Source: Ditylenchus dipsaci
Lineage: Eukaryota; Nematoda; Chromadorea; Rhabditida; Anguinidae
Length of the DNA stretch: 64,000 nt
Assembly: GCA_004194705.1 (NCBI GenBank)
Contig: SADC01000187.1
Location: 62,001 to 126,000 of the forward strand
Direction of reading: 5' to 3'
Positions within the stretch are counted from its first letter, which is position 1; each line of letters starts with the position of its first letter. Below are positions 26,750-38,244 of this stretch, piece after piece. A model generated the notes under the pieces. That model did not search any database. It saw only the letters and a list, made by a program, of their open reading frames with translations, and had not been told where the DNA came from. Position numbers and translations under genes: made by a program.

Positions 26750-27670
26750 TCGGTTTAAACCTAAAAAGTCACTTTAACGAATTTACCGAAAGTTTCCGAT
26801 GCATTTTTTCAAAGCTTCATCTTTTATCAATTTCAGGCTGATATCTTTTTGTTCTAATACCATTTTTGTAGCCCTGCATTTCCTCTTCCCAATGGCATAT
26901 TAAACGTAGCTTGATTATTTTTAATAAGTCACCATTACTTTTTATGCATAATATTTAACTGAGTTACCACTCAAAATGTAGCTTATTGTCTTGTCTATCT
27001 TTTGAGTGAAAATTGTCCTTGAATCTGTTATAAAAAGATAAGTAAAACAGAATGCCAAGAAAACGAATTTGAATTTTTCATGTTTTCTCCATTTTTTCCA
27101 GTATGGAGATATTTTTCAAAAAGCTATATCTTGGCGTTCTTAGATTAAAAAATTATTCTGAAAAATGAATTTTGTAGCTCTTAGTTTGTTCTACAACATA
27201 GCTTCAATATATTATTGCATTGATTAACAATAAATGCATTTTTGATCAAAATGCTTGTAAACTTGTCAAAACTCACTGATTTTTTTTCAATAGAATTTTT
27301 CACAACCAAAATAAAGCAGTTTTCAAACGTCATGACAACATCTTACCCCATGTTCTAGCGCGGCTCAAGATATACATGGATTTGTGTTAAACATGCTCTT
27401 CTAGAAAAAACGACTTAAATCCGAGAAATTGGAAAAACTTGGATTTTAGTCATTTTTCCAGAAGACCATATCTCAACACTCACATTTATAAAAATTATTC
27501 TTTAAATAAATAAAAATCCGTCAGAAAGTTTTGGAAAGAAGAAATGCAGGGCTACGAAAATGGTATTAGAACAAAAAGATATCATCCTAAAATTAATAAA
27601 AGATAAGGCTTTGAAAAAATCCGTCGAGAACTTTTATTAAATTCGTTAAAATGACTTTTTCGCTTCAAAT
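26750..27670. repeat. 0.9-kb palindrome with TGTAGCCCTGCA box
   Basis: The arm from about 26,755 to 26,885 (CACTTTAACGAATTTACC ... TTGTTCTAATACCATTTTTG then TAGCCCTGCATTTC) is repeated inverted at about 27,540-27,660. The central part also carries looser inverted segments. No coding sequence. Confidence 0.65.
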
Positions 27671-27849
27671 CGACTTGTTCATTTGAACTTTTGTGAAAAA
27701 TAAAATATTTTTAAAGATTTGTGAAAAGCATATCTAAAACCTAAAACGCAGAGCTAAAAACCAAAAAAATCTCAGCTCAGAACAATTAAAAGAATCGGCA
27801 AAACCAGACCTTCAAAGTTTTGGTCGATTTATCGTCACATAGGCACAAA

Positions 27850-28090
27850 GGGGTTAATTTGAAAAGACTCGATTCGCAAGAACTAATAAGTCGAAATATC
27901 TCTAATCGATCTATTCGCGAATTTGGCAAATCAATAACTCGTAAATCGATCGATTTGATTCGCGCGTCTTTTGTTTTTCGCGTGAATCGAGTTATTCGAT
28001 TCGCGGGTAGTCGATTTGCCAAATTTTGCGAATCAATAGATTCGCGCAATTTTGATTCAATATTTCTGGCGAATTCATTCACTGAATCAA
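27850..28090. repeat. GATTCGCGAATC-rich short-repeat block
   Basis: About ten units related to GATTCGCGAATC and TAATCGAT are packed in both orientations, with CGAATTTGGCAAATC at about 27,913 and the inverse CGATTTGCCAAATTTTGCG near 28,010. It has the same texture as the hAT-type arrays nearby, but I could not find exact ends or target duplications. Confidence 0.55.
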
Positions 28091-28485
28091 ATGAACAAGA
28101 GTAGTTATTAAATAGATTACGGTAGATATGCAAAGGCTTTTAACATCATTTTTTCAAGTGCTAGAAGTTTTAATTATCGAATTCTATTGAAGGATTTCAG
28201 AAATGTAGAGAATTGGGGTTTGAATGAAGTAAACAAGACATAAAAGTAATTCATTCAAACTCCTAAGTATTTACTTTTTTTAACCATTCAATGGAGTTTG
28301 ATAGCTTATTAGAAAGCTGAGATCCTGGGCTGCACTATACTAAAAATTTAAAAACTAACACTACAATTTAGACAAAATGTCAATTCAATGTCAATTTTGA
28401 TTTTCCGTGGCTCTTTTCAGCTTTTTCGAAAACCAAATCGGTATAAGACTTTCATAATTCTTTAAAAAAATTTATACCGTATAAT

Positions 28486-28696
28486 CAGGGTTCGCAGATG
28501 AAAAAATGGGAAATCAGGATTTTGGACAAAAAATCTCTAAAAATCAGGATTTTGAACAAAAAAATCTCTCAAAATCAGGATTTTGAACAAAAAAGTCTCC
28601 AAAAATCAGGTAATCCCTGATTTTGGCGATCGAAAATCAGGATTTGAATTGAAAAATCAGGAAATTCCTGGTAAATCAGGACATCTGCGAACCCTG
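28486..28696. mobile_element. hAT-type element built of AAATCAGGATTTTG units
   Basis: The 211 bp element starts CAGGGTTCGCAGATG and ends with the exact inverse CATCTGCGAACCCTG. The 8 bp duplication CGTATAAT is perfect (28478-28485, 28697-28704). The left part holds about four tandem copies of AAAATCAGGATTTTGNACAAA; the right part carries inverted variants. Confidence 0.92.
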
Positions 28697-29194
28697 CGTA
28701 TAATCTTATCTCATGCCTCACAGTGAAAGTTTTTATGCGGTCTACGGAACGTGCGACAATCAAATGTAATTAAGGTATGATAGAAAAACATTTCACTGCG
28801 TTTATCTTTGGCAGATATAAAGTCCTAAATTTCAAGTGCATTGTGAACTTATAGCACGTCGAAAAAATGTCTATTTTTTATATTAATTGTTGAGAACAAG
28901 AGACAATGCTCTTATATGACAGTCAACTAGCGTAGCAGGTTGCGCAAAAAACTCCAAAGACAATAACAAGGAAACAAAATCAAACTTCGCCCAATTTGTA
29001 TGCCCACCTTGCCGAGAGAGAAAATAAGACAAAAAGTTCGTCATTGCACCAACACCTAAGGAATCGGGCGACAATACATTTGCAAAGAGAACTGCTCTCG
29101 GCGTTTTGTTTAATGGTGGTGATAGATCAATAATAACAATAGTAAACTGATTCCCACCGACTATTTTTGGTGTAATTCATTTACCTTCTAAATT

Positions 29195-32100
29195 ATGACT
29201 TGTCGCCAGCTTCTGTTTTGCATCCTGCTATTCTTTTTAGGAATCCATAGTAAGTTTTTTTGAGTTTGAAGGCTGAAATCTCCTTAGCCAGGTGGTATTA
29301 AATTAGTGTTTTTGTAATATTTGGGTAAAATTTTATAGGCCAACACGATCCGATTTTTTTATTTAATTTAGTCGGTCTGTTAGTTCAGACACCAAGATGT
29401 CATAAAAAAACTTACGCGTGCAGCTCATTATCTCTACAGTCAACTCTCGATAATCCGTCACTCGCTAATCCGTCACTCTCGATAATCCGTCACCTTCGTG
29501 ACACTTTGTTTGGTTTTGCCTTAAATAAATAAGGCTAATCCGTCACTCTTGATTATCCGTCACCCCACGGCCGGTCCCAAGGGGTGACGGATTATCGAGA
29601 GTTGAGTGTATATAATATTTGGGACGGGGGGGCAGGATCACGCTTTTTTGACTTCGGAGGCCAAAATATGGGTTATAGAAGAGAAAATAATTTTTGTCGC
29701 TAACACCATCGTGTTCCCCAGAAGGTCAGCAATCGTTTAAAGAAAAGAACGGCTGAAAAAAGTTAGTTTTAATAGGGGATATACGACCTAGTAGCGAATA
29801 CCCCCCCTCCAACAAATTTTTTTCAAAATCAGGTTTTAACCATTTCTAAGTAATTTTTATGTGCTGAAAACGATGAAAACGGTGTTTTCGGGCATTTTCT
29901 GACCTAAAAAGTTGATTTTTGAAAAAAAAAATTTTGACCAAATTCGACTTTTTGCCTTGGGGGACCAAGGTATTCTACCTCGTTTTGTCACTGGAGCTAG
30001 GCAAAAAGAGTCTCCATATGCATTTTATGATCAAGAGTCCTGCTCGGAATCATGTCTAAGGTAAGTGAGTGCGCGCATCTCTAACCAACCAAGCCCCTGC
30101 GCCTCTGAAGGGGACCAAGCCCCCTGCGCCCCTTCAGGGGCGCAGGGGGCTTGGTTGCTTGGGGTTGAGATGCGCACACCCACATACCTTAGACACAAAT
30201 CACTCGAAAGTGACTCTGGATGCATGAAAAAACATGCATGCCAGAGTTTATTTATGCGGTAGGCCCCAGCTAACAAAAGTATGTTCAAATCCCATCTTTT
30301 TAGGACTCTAGGTACCATTTTAGGTGGTTTACCTTGGTCCCCCAAGGCAAAAAGTCGAATTTTGGTCAAAAAAAATTTTTCCAAAAATCAACTTTTTAGG
30401 TCAGAAAATGCTCGAAAACACTTTTTTTGTATCGTTTTCAGCACATAAGAATTACTTAGAAATGGTTAAAACCTGATTTTGAAAAAAAAATTTTTGGGGG
30501 GGGGGGGGGGGGGGTTAGTACTCACTCTCATGGCACCAGTAATCTATACTCCTTCACCTGCTACCTCTACACACTTTACAGGTTCCACTACTCACTCCCC
30601 TTGTACCACTACCACTCACCTGGTACCCCTACTCACTCTAATCACATACCAAGCAATTTTTCATAAAACATTAAAAGGGGGATTACGGCATATTTCGGCA
30701 CCGGATTCAGCGCTAGCCGCTGACCCGTAGAATACCCAATACTACCATTTCGGTACAGTTAAGTAGGCTTGTCAACGAGGAAGTTGTTGTAATTTGTTGT
30801 AGTTGTAAGAATTCGTAGTTAGGGCAGTGGTCGAAGTATATACAGTTGCGGACAATTGATAGTTAGTGAACGTTTTATTTTTGAATATCGATTATTTTCA
30901 CAAGGAATTTATTGTTTCTAGAAAAAGTAAATACACCGTTTCGTAGCATTTTTACTCCTCTACAAGATAGTGTTTTTACATTTTTCAACGAAAATTTAAA
31001 AAATCGCATTTTGCTCAAGGTTTAAGAGCGTCACAAATTATTAGCCCGACAATTGATAGTTAGTGTGATCTTATCTTTGAATTATTGGTCCTATAGCATA
31101 ACCATTCGCATCAAAAACAGATTTACAATGTAAGCCCTGAATCTCAGCTACAATTTGGTAGGTCAAATTATTCTTTTTGATAATTACTAAAAAAGTTATG
31201 ACCATCAACAAAAAAAGTGTCGATTTCAAGTCAAAATCAAAGTAAATCTAAAGAAAATGGTTGTTTGGTCACATAAATACTGACTTTTCTTAAAAGTTTC
31301 AATATCAAAATGTACCAGTTGATGCACTTTTTGAAAGCTAAATAGTTTTTTATACAAAATAACATGTCAGCCATTTTCAAAGAATCGCATAGGGCTGAGA
31401 AACGGACGGTTGAAGTTGAAAGAAGTGAAAATGTCCCAAAATAAGGCAAATATAGAGGTTTTTTACTTTTTCTAACTTCAACCGTCCGTTTCTCAGGTAT
31501 ACGGAAGACCATAAAAGGCCCAAGGAGTGAATGCTACAGAGTTGATCTACTTTGCAGCTGTAACAGCACGCCAGAGGCGTGCTCGGTCTCCCTAGTTATT
31601 TAAGTTTTAGACTAATAATATTTCCTTGCTCCTAGACATTTTTTGTGCCACATGCACCTATACCGATAACTCCAATTACAAGCTGGACTGGGTTGTGGAG
31701 AGTCAAACAGGACAAATACATTTTGTTTTGGAATACTATAATTTCCCCTCTGGAGTGAGTGCATGGACTGGAGTTGCTTTTGGTGATTCTATGGTTAGTA
31801 ATTTTTTTTATTTTTGAGAGAAAGTTGTGTTGGAGCAAAGAACCAGGTTTGTTAAACATTTGTGCAAATATTTCAATGATGAAGCGAAAACAAGTTTGAC
31901 AATTGATTTTATGTGTGTGCTTATTATTACTCTTACAAGCAATTGACTTCTTCTTAATTAAGTATAGGAAGTATACAAAGTCGATAATCTAGCACTCTAT
32001 TTAGATTAATTCAAAACCAAATTCATTTTGTGTACCCTAAAATTCTACATACTCACTTACACTAAAAAAACCTTATTTTTAGTACTCTGGGTTAGATGCC

Positions 32101-32511
32101 GTGGTGGTAAAAGTTTTGAACGGACAAATATACGTCAGTGATGAATATGTGCAAGGCTATCAACCCTCTTGGCCGACCAATCACAGGTGGATATGTTGAG
32201 GATTTATTACCTGAATATTATGACTTTTAGGATGTAATTGTACATGAAAAAATACTTTCTAATGGAGTTCTCAAAGTGAGGTTTTCGCGATTTATTAAAG
32301 CTAATGAGGTCGGAGTGGACAAGTCATTAGAGGGATGTACGACCTGGCAGGTATATTGATGTAGTTTGAGAAAAATACGAACTTATTTTTATTAAAATTT
32401 TAGTTTATCACGGACCAGGCATGGCTTACCAGAACTATGTGGGCAAGCACACACGCCACCCAGAATCACGTACAGTGTGTTTGGATAGGTGTAAAGCTTA
32501 GGTTTTTTTAG
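29195..32511 (+). CDS. Small secreted DOMON-domain protein
   Basis: Exons 29195-29249, 31636-31793, 32083-32186, 32231-32350 and 32404-32511 encode about 180 aa. The N-terminus is a signal peptide (MTCRQLLFCILLFFLG...) followed by one DOMON-like beta-sandwich: LDWVVES, IHFVLEYYN, TGVAFGDSM, DAVVVKVLNGQIYVSDEY, VLKVRFSRFI, then WQF(I)TDQAWLTRTMWA near the end. DOMON domains bind heme or sugar and occur in dopamine beta-hydroxylase and many small secreted nematode proteins; the ligand here cannot be inferred. The junction between exons 3 and 4 is short by one base: an extra G in AGG|GTGGAT would give NHR-DV. The first intron (2.4 kb) contains a pogo-like MITE and a large hairpin. Confidence 0.75.
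29437..29608. mobile_element. pogo/Tigger-like MITE in DOMON intron 1
   Basis: The 172 bp element starts CAGTCAACTCTCGATAATCC and ends GGATTATCGAGAGTTGAGTG, with TA on both sides (29435-29436, 29609-29610). The CTCGATAATCCGTCAC motif is repeated three to four times in the left arm. The ends closely resemble the classic pogo/Tigger terminal repeat. Confidence 0.85.
29790..30513. repeat. Hairpin repeat with CCTTGGGGGACCAAGG core and poly-G edge
   Basis: Left arm about 29,800-29,990 (AAATCAGGTTTTAACCATTTC ... TTTTTGCCTTGGGGG) and right arm about 30,320-30,505 are inverse copies. The loop has a second hairpin, AAGCCCCCTGCGCCCC/GGGGCGCAGGGGGCTT (30,115-30,155), and the ACTCGAAAGTGACTCTGG repeat. 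The right edge is a run of about 18 G (30,496-30,513). One arm alone recurs at 52,905-53,107, and loop sequence recurs at 41,405-41,560 and 47,280-47,560. Confidence 0.75.
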
Positions 32512-32786
32512 TTCTCTAATTTAACGTTAGATACTGGGTGTGTTCAAAGGTTTCGGTAACAATTGATAGATAAAAGTTCAGTTAAAACGGTAGAGAGATC
32601 TTGAGAACTGGACTTTTTGCGAGGTGTCAAACAGAACTAATTTTTTGATAAATTTATGTGAACCATTTTCTGGCTTGCTTCTACTTAACTGGAGAATATT
32701 TAACGGGGAGAGCCACTAAAATTTATCGGCGGTGCATTCTTCGGTCCAAAATGGTTCATAGGTTTGATCTCGCTTAGGGGCACTCT

Positions 32787-32905
32787 AGTTATTTTGGCTT
32801 GTTTGACCTATGTGTAGGGGTAATTTGGATGGATAGTTTCGAATCTGGCATCAAAAAGTCGAATTAGCCAGATAAATTGCTCAAACAAGCCAAAATAACT
32901 ACCAC
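32787..32905. repeat. Hairpin with TTATTTTGGCTTGTTTGA arms
   Basis: TAGTTATTTTGGCTTGTTTGA and its inverse enclose a loop with GAATCTGGCATCAAAAAGTCG. The same arm and loop motif (GGCTTATTTGCC ... GACGCCAGATTCGG) forms the centre of the tRNA-like hairpin at 44,621-44,897. Confidence 0.6.
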
Positions 32906-33505
32906 TACGTGAGGAAGTAGTAAAAGAAAGCGTGGATGTGGAGTATCCCACAAATATCCGTGGGATTATCTACGTTTGCGTCGTAAAAGGAATCTCGCGG
33001 AAAAGTGTGGGTCTTTCCAAGTTGTTTCCATGGGAAACCCACCCTTTTACCCCACGGTAGTAAAAGAAATGAACAAAGCTTTTCTCTAGGGCAAAAGACT
33101 TTTTTGGAAGGTAAATTAACTTTAATACAGTTAATAAAGTTTAAATCAGCATCTACGTGTTGATATTCTTGACAAAGCATTTCTAAACACCTTTGTATAA
33201 TTACACACGTTCTATATACCATTGTGTAGGCAAAATGCTGCATCGACAAAACCAAAGACTGCTAATAGAAGACTATTAATTTTGAAAAAGCACAGTTTTC
33301 AGATAACTCCCAACTTGTAACTTAAACTAACTAATCCTGCCGATCGTCGCACTGGGACACGAACACACCTAAAATTGCTCGAAATGTGTATATTGTAAAA
33401 TTGGATGATGAAAAATAAAATATGTCTTTACTGGTCCCAGAAATCAAATCTTGAGCTCATACTATAAACAATCACGAGTGACAATCACAATAAAGCGTTA
33501 GATAT

Positions 33506-35314
33506 TTACTGTTTATGGGATTTGAATTCTTTCGATGGAGCAGAACTTGAATCTATATCCATGTTCTTAATAATGAAGTAGAGATCCGCAAAGAAGACCA
33601 GCGTTCCCAGCACCAACCCGATGAGCATCCTTGTTGCAATGTCCAGCTGCAGATGAGGGTAGGCCAAATCCAGACCTAAATAAGCCTTTGATGATAAAAC
33701 AAAATTTCACCCGTTTTCGCTAAAAATGACTACTGTTTTTTTTACAAAACACGATTTTAATCTCGTATTTTTGACCTAATTCATCAGTTAAAACCAGGGT
33801 TCGTAATCGTCCTTTTAAAAAGATTTATCCTTTTTCGGGACCCAAAATCTTTTTTATTTTTGAAGTTTTTAGTCAAAATCTATATTTTTTTGCTCCAAAA
33901 TAGCAATAAGCACTGGATAAAATGAAATAAAATCTTTTTTTTTACCCAAATGTCCTTTTTCAAAAATTTTCATTACGAACCCTGGTTAAAACTCAGAAAG
34001 AGATATATGCTCCACAAGATGGGTCAAAAGGACAACATCAATATACAGTCGACGCTCTCTATAACGACGTCTTTATAACGACTCGCTCTTTATAACGATC
34101 GAGAAAAAAGAACTATTTGGTCCTGCGCTAAGTCATTCCAGTCAAAACGACGCTCTTTATAACGACGCTCTCAATAACGACTCGGTTTAGCCGGTCCCTT
34201 GAGAGTCGTTATAGAGAGCTTCGACTGTATCCATTGAAAATCAAGCTGTAGCAGTGAGAAAACCACGGTAAAAAAAATAAATACCGAAAAAGCCGAAAGC
34301 AAAAGCACCACCAACGGTTATCAAGGTATTCACCACTGCTATCATCTGCCGATTAACATCTCGCATTTCCTTAAGTTTAATGATTAAGAAAAAGATACTA
34401 CATTTACTCTTAATGGAAACTATTTACTTTTCCAAAGCTTTCCATATGATCCACCTTGCCATACCTTCGGTGAGCATCAATAGACTTGGTCATCTCGTTG
34501 TATTCTCTGTCTTCCTACAAGCCAAACGGTTGTTGATGACCATTGTCAGCAGCAGATAAAAACTTTATTTCTTACCTGTTCATTGCGCAGCTGTTGGAGT
34601 CGTGCTTGATACTTGGCTTTTCGCTGTTTGTCTTTTTTTTCGTCTTCTGGCGATTTGGAGGAAAGACTTTGGATTTCCTCGGGTGATAAAGGGATCAGTG
34701 AGTCGACAAACCTGTGGAATTCCAAGGTAGACGGAAGGCAGTTGTATACTGCTTCAACTTCATCGCACGAAATTTGATCAGCCTGAAAAACATCATGTAC
34801 GAATAAATTCAACAGTATCATCAAATCAGATACATAATTCTGCAAAAGATTCTGTCGAGCTTTTTTTGCTTGATAAACGAAATTTAGTCTTACTGGATAA
34901 ACAGCACACCCTTTTATATTAAAATAGTTGAGATTTCAAGCCCATGGCGACAAAAGTTGGAATAGAAAGAATTCGAAATTGCAACACAACTCAAGACTCG
35001 AAAGTGTAAATGAATAACGCACTCTTATCATTTTATTCATTTGCATCACAAATTTTTAAAAGATGGGCCGAATTCAAATCGGTGCGTTGACCACATTATG
35101 AGACCAAACCTCATTTATCGAGTGAAGGATAAACCTGCCAGGTTTCGTTATAACCGCAAAAGAAACCAACTTGCAATATGTCAAACATAGTCTTGAGTTG
35201 TTGCGCACCCTTCTTGATGGTCACCTTCTTCGCTGATAGCTCCTGCCAAGACTCACCGCCATCTTCGACAACTTTCTTCAGAGTTGCTCTTTCGCTAGCC
35301 GATAGTTTCCACAT
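33506..35314 (-). CDS. TMEM199/Vma12-type V-ATPase assembly factor
   Basis: Exons in coding order: 35314-35171, 34782-34576, 34514-34428, 34369-34285 and 33675-33506. All junctions are in frame, giving 230 aa (human TMEM199 is 208 aa). The N-terminal half is helical and soluble (LSPEEIQSLSS, ARLQQLRNEQ). The conserved block EDREYNEMTKSID ... leads into two transmembrane helices, NTLITVGGAFAFGFFG and RMLIGLVLGTLVFFADLYFI, with a short polar tail. Vma12-family proteins sit in the ER/Golgi membrane and help build the V0 sector of the proton pump. A TTTTTAG acceptor lies 10 nt before the ATG, suggesting a trans-spliced or short 5' leader. The last intron holds a hAT-type and a pogo-like MITE. Confidence 0.85.
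33795..33984. mobile_element. hAT-type MITE in TMEM199 intron
   Basis: The 190 bp element starts CAGGGTTCGTAAT and ends with the exact inverse ATTACGAACCCTG. The 8 bp duplication GTTAAAAC is perfect (33787-33794, 33985-33992). It shares the terminal CAGGGTTCG with the element at 28,486. Confidence 0.93.
34046..34227. mobile_element. pogo/Tigger-like MITE in TMEM199 intron
   Basis: The 182 bp element starts CAGTCGACGCTCTCTATAACG and ends TATAGAGAGCTTCGACTG, with TA on both sides. The unit CTCTTTATAACGAC is repeated about five times inside. Confidence 0.85.
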
Positions 35315-35620
35315 AATGTGATATCTAAAAATAAAGGCAATATAACATGCGAATAAAAAGTTTATGGTTACGATAAGTTTTCTATAACATAAGTAAGCAA
35401 AAAAAACTTTGCAAGCCGCAAATATCGCCATTTTCCAAAGCAAAGATATTCAATAATTTTTTTAAACCTTTTATTTAGAAAAACAGAAATCCACCAATAT
35501 GATGAAAAACAAAAAATACAACGAAAACCACCATTAAGTTGAACAAACGTTTATCATCTACATGCCCACATTTAATATATTTTCTAAAATAACTTAGTCA
35601 CTTGAAACATATCTGACAAA

Positions 35621-36360
35621 CATAGTGACCGCCCGTCCGGCCGGGCCCGTCCCGTCCACGTCCGGACGGCGCTGAAAAACCGGGCGGTCGGACGGCCAAA
35701 AAACGTCTGAGACGGCAGACGGCCGGAAACGGAATGCTCGGACGGGCGGCCGACACCGTGCTTCACTAGACCGAAAAAGTTTTAGACAAATGATGTTTTT
35801 GTTTTTCATGTTGACAACCTATATTTTTTTCATCTAACATATATAATAACCAATCATTCAATTGTACTAATTTTCTTGCTCAAGTTTTCATTTAAACGTT
35901 TACGATCTCGAAGTTTGTTCCTCAATTCATCAAGATATTTTAAATATTTTAAAGACACTAATTTTTTCTAAAACAACAGAAAATTTAGCCAGATGGGCCG
36001 ATAAAAATTAGCAAACGATATTTTGATAACTTCTGCTTCGTCTAGTGCTGCTGAAAGGATCTTTTCCATAATGACAATACACGCGTAAGAAAGAAGAGTA
36101 GGTATTAACGAGTCTCGAAGACTTTTGACATACAACTCAAAATTTATTTTTTAGTTGCTGTAATATTTCAATAAAGATCAATTTTTTAGCTAAAAAACAT
36201 TACAAGTAGAAAAATTTGTCAAAGAACTTTTTTCACTATTTTAGCCGGCCGGCGGACGGCTGGCGCCAAAAAATATCGGACGGACGGTTAGACGACCGGT
36301 CAAGAACGTGTAAAACGGGGACGGGACGCCGTCCAAATTTTAATACGCGCGGTCACTTTG
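35621..36360. mobile_element. hAT-type element with GC-rich CGTCCG arms
   Basis: The 740 bp element starts CATAGTGACCGC and ends GCGGTCACTTTG, with the exact 8 bp duplication CTGACAAA (35613-35620, 36361-36368). The left end is a GC-rich cluster of CCGTCC, CCGGACGG and GGACGGC units (35,628-35,750), mirrored by CGGCCGGCGGACGGC and CGGACGG units at 36,243-36,350. This GC content stands out sharply from the AT-rich surroundings. The centre is AT-rich and non-coding. Confidence 0.88.
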
Positions 36361-36405
36361 CTGACAAATAATTATTGTTATGGGCTGGTGAGCAGTTGTA
36401 GGAAA

Positions 36406-36534
36406 CGTAGTGCGAAAAACAGATAAATTTATCTGAACCGACAAATTTATCTATCAGATATTATTTTATCTGACAGTTAAAATTTTATCTGTCAAATAAA
36501 ATATTTCGGTCATTTATCTATTTTGAGCGCTACG
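36406..36534. mobile_element. Probable hAT-type mini-element with GATAAATTTATCTG units
   Basis: Ends CGTAGTGCGAAAAACAGATA and the inverted CGTAGCGCTCAAAATAGATA; flanks GTAGGAAA and GCAGAAAA match at 6 of 8 positions. The interior alternates GATAAATTTATC and TTTATCTGTC units. Confidence 0.5.
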
Positions 36535-36959
36535 GCAGAAAAGGATAAATAACAAACACAACCCAGTCTTTTACATAACTCCGCACAGTAAATCAGTAAA
36601 AGCAAAGAAGAAAGAGCAGTCATAAGTATCACAATCCTGTGAGCGTTACATTCATTGAACACCCCCTAAAAAGACGAGTGAAATGTTAAGTTGGTAGGAG
36701 ATGAAGCAATTTTAACCGAACAGAACAGTTATTAGTAAATTTACCCAATGTCAAATAAACTTCAGATTCTAACAACAAAGAGTTTCAATTTTCAAAGGAA
36801 TACAACAAAGGTGATTAAATTCAGTAATCAAAGTTTGGGAGAAATTGTGAAAATTTCTAAACTTGCAAAATCTTGTTTTGTTTTTAGTCGCAACTTTTTT
36901 TTCAAGCAAAGAATCGCTTTGATAATTCTGGTTATCCGAAAAGATTTTCTGTAAATAGA

Positions 36960-37930
36960 AAAGGTTTTACCGTAAGAGCACGGTATCCGACACCTTCTTT
37001 CGGAAAAAGGTTGTCGGCTAATCTATCCTCGACTCGGCGCAAACACACTTTTTTATAGCGCAAATATCATTTGGCGCAAATTTACTTCTTTTCGGCTCAA
37101 ATACACTTTTTAGTAGAAATTGAAATTTAGAAGAAATTGGCGAAAATTTAGTGAATTTGTGCCAAGAATTAGTAAAGGCTGTAGGAAGTTTCGTAACAAG
37201 ACAATTTCGTAAGAGCGAACTTTCGTAAGAACGAACTTTCATAAGAAACATTTTTCTAAAAAACAGTTTCGTAACAGCGAAAATTTGTAAGAAACTTTTT
37301 TGTAACAGCGAATTTTCGTAAATTTTTTTCCCTTTTAATCAATTTTTCTAATTCAGGATGTCATCTGATTCATTTGTTTTGGATCAACTATGCTATACCT
37401 TAATCATACCATATTAGAAAGCCCGTAATTTGCGCTTTCTTTTAAGATAAAAATTACTAAATTGATGATAGAAATTGACGAGATCTGCCATCTTAAAGTT
37501 TCATATGCAAAAATCTTGATTTGGTTGGTTCGTAGGGGCAGCTGACCCGCAAATATTAGTTTTATAGTGAACTTTTTATTCGCTATCGTGTTCAGCGTGA
37601 AATTCTGCACCAGGATGTGCTCTTACACAATCAGACATTCCAGGAAAAGAATAGGAAGTTATCTAAAACATGATTGTTCGAATCCCATTTTGTCTAAAAC
37701 CGGAAAGCTCGAAACTCACTTTAGCGAAAAGGGAAATAATCAGAGAAAAAAATCCAAAAACGGAAAGTTCAAAACTCCAAAGGTTCGAAAACGGAAAGGT
37801 TCGAAAACGGAAACTCAAACTCGCACAATTCCAATCTGATAAGCTTGAAACCCAATACACCCGTTAATTTGCCCCAAATAATATTTGCGCCAAGAAAAAG
37901 TAAATTTGCGCCATCGAAAATGATTATCCA
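36960..37930. repeat. Foldback-like block with TTTCGTAA and GGCGCAAAT arrays
   Basis: TTTGGCGCAAATTTACTT (about 37,070) is inverted at AAGTAAATTTGCGCC (about 37,898). Next to the left copy is an array of TTTCGTAA(C/G)A(A/G)CGAA units (37,187-37,325); next to the right copy are tandem GGTTCGAAAACGGAAA units (about 37,755-37,815). Exact element ends were not found. No gene was found between the TMEM199 and glucosidase genes. Confidence 0.5.
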
Positions 37931-38235
37931 TAAAAAGTATCGAAACTTGTTTTCTGCTTACCACACCAAGGACGGTTTGGAACAAATATATCTTCTAATG
38001 CATAATTTCAAGCTGAACAACTCTGCACAGACGGATTTTCTGTTTCCAATATCCAAAATTTTCGAAAAAAACACCTTTTTAGAATTTTACTCCCAAAAAA
38101 CGGATAATCACTTTAAAAAGGCTAGTATACCCGTTTTATGGCGTTATTTTTTTAAGTTAATTATTCATTTAGACCGCGATAATAAAAAAAAGTGAATAAA
38201 ACATCGAAAACGAGGTTTTGCATGCCCAAATTGCA

Positions 38236-38241
38236 TTTATT
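38236..38241 (-). terminator. Polyadenylation signal AATAAA of the glucosidase gene
   Basis: AATAAA on the minus strand lies only 3 nt after the TAA stop codon, so the 3' untranslated region would be very short, as is common in nematodes. Confidence 0.55.
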
Positions 38242-38244
38242 GTT

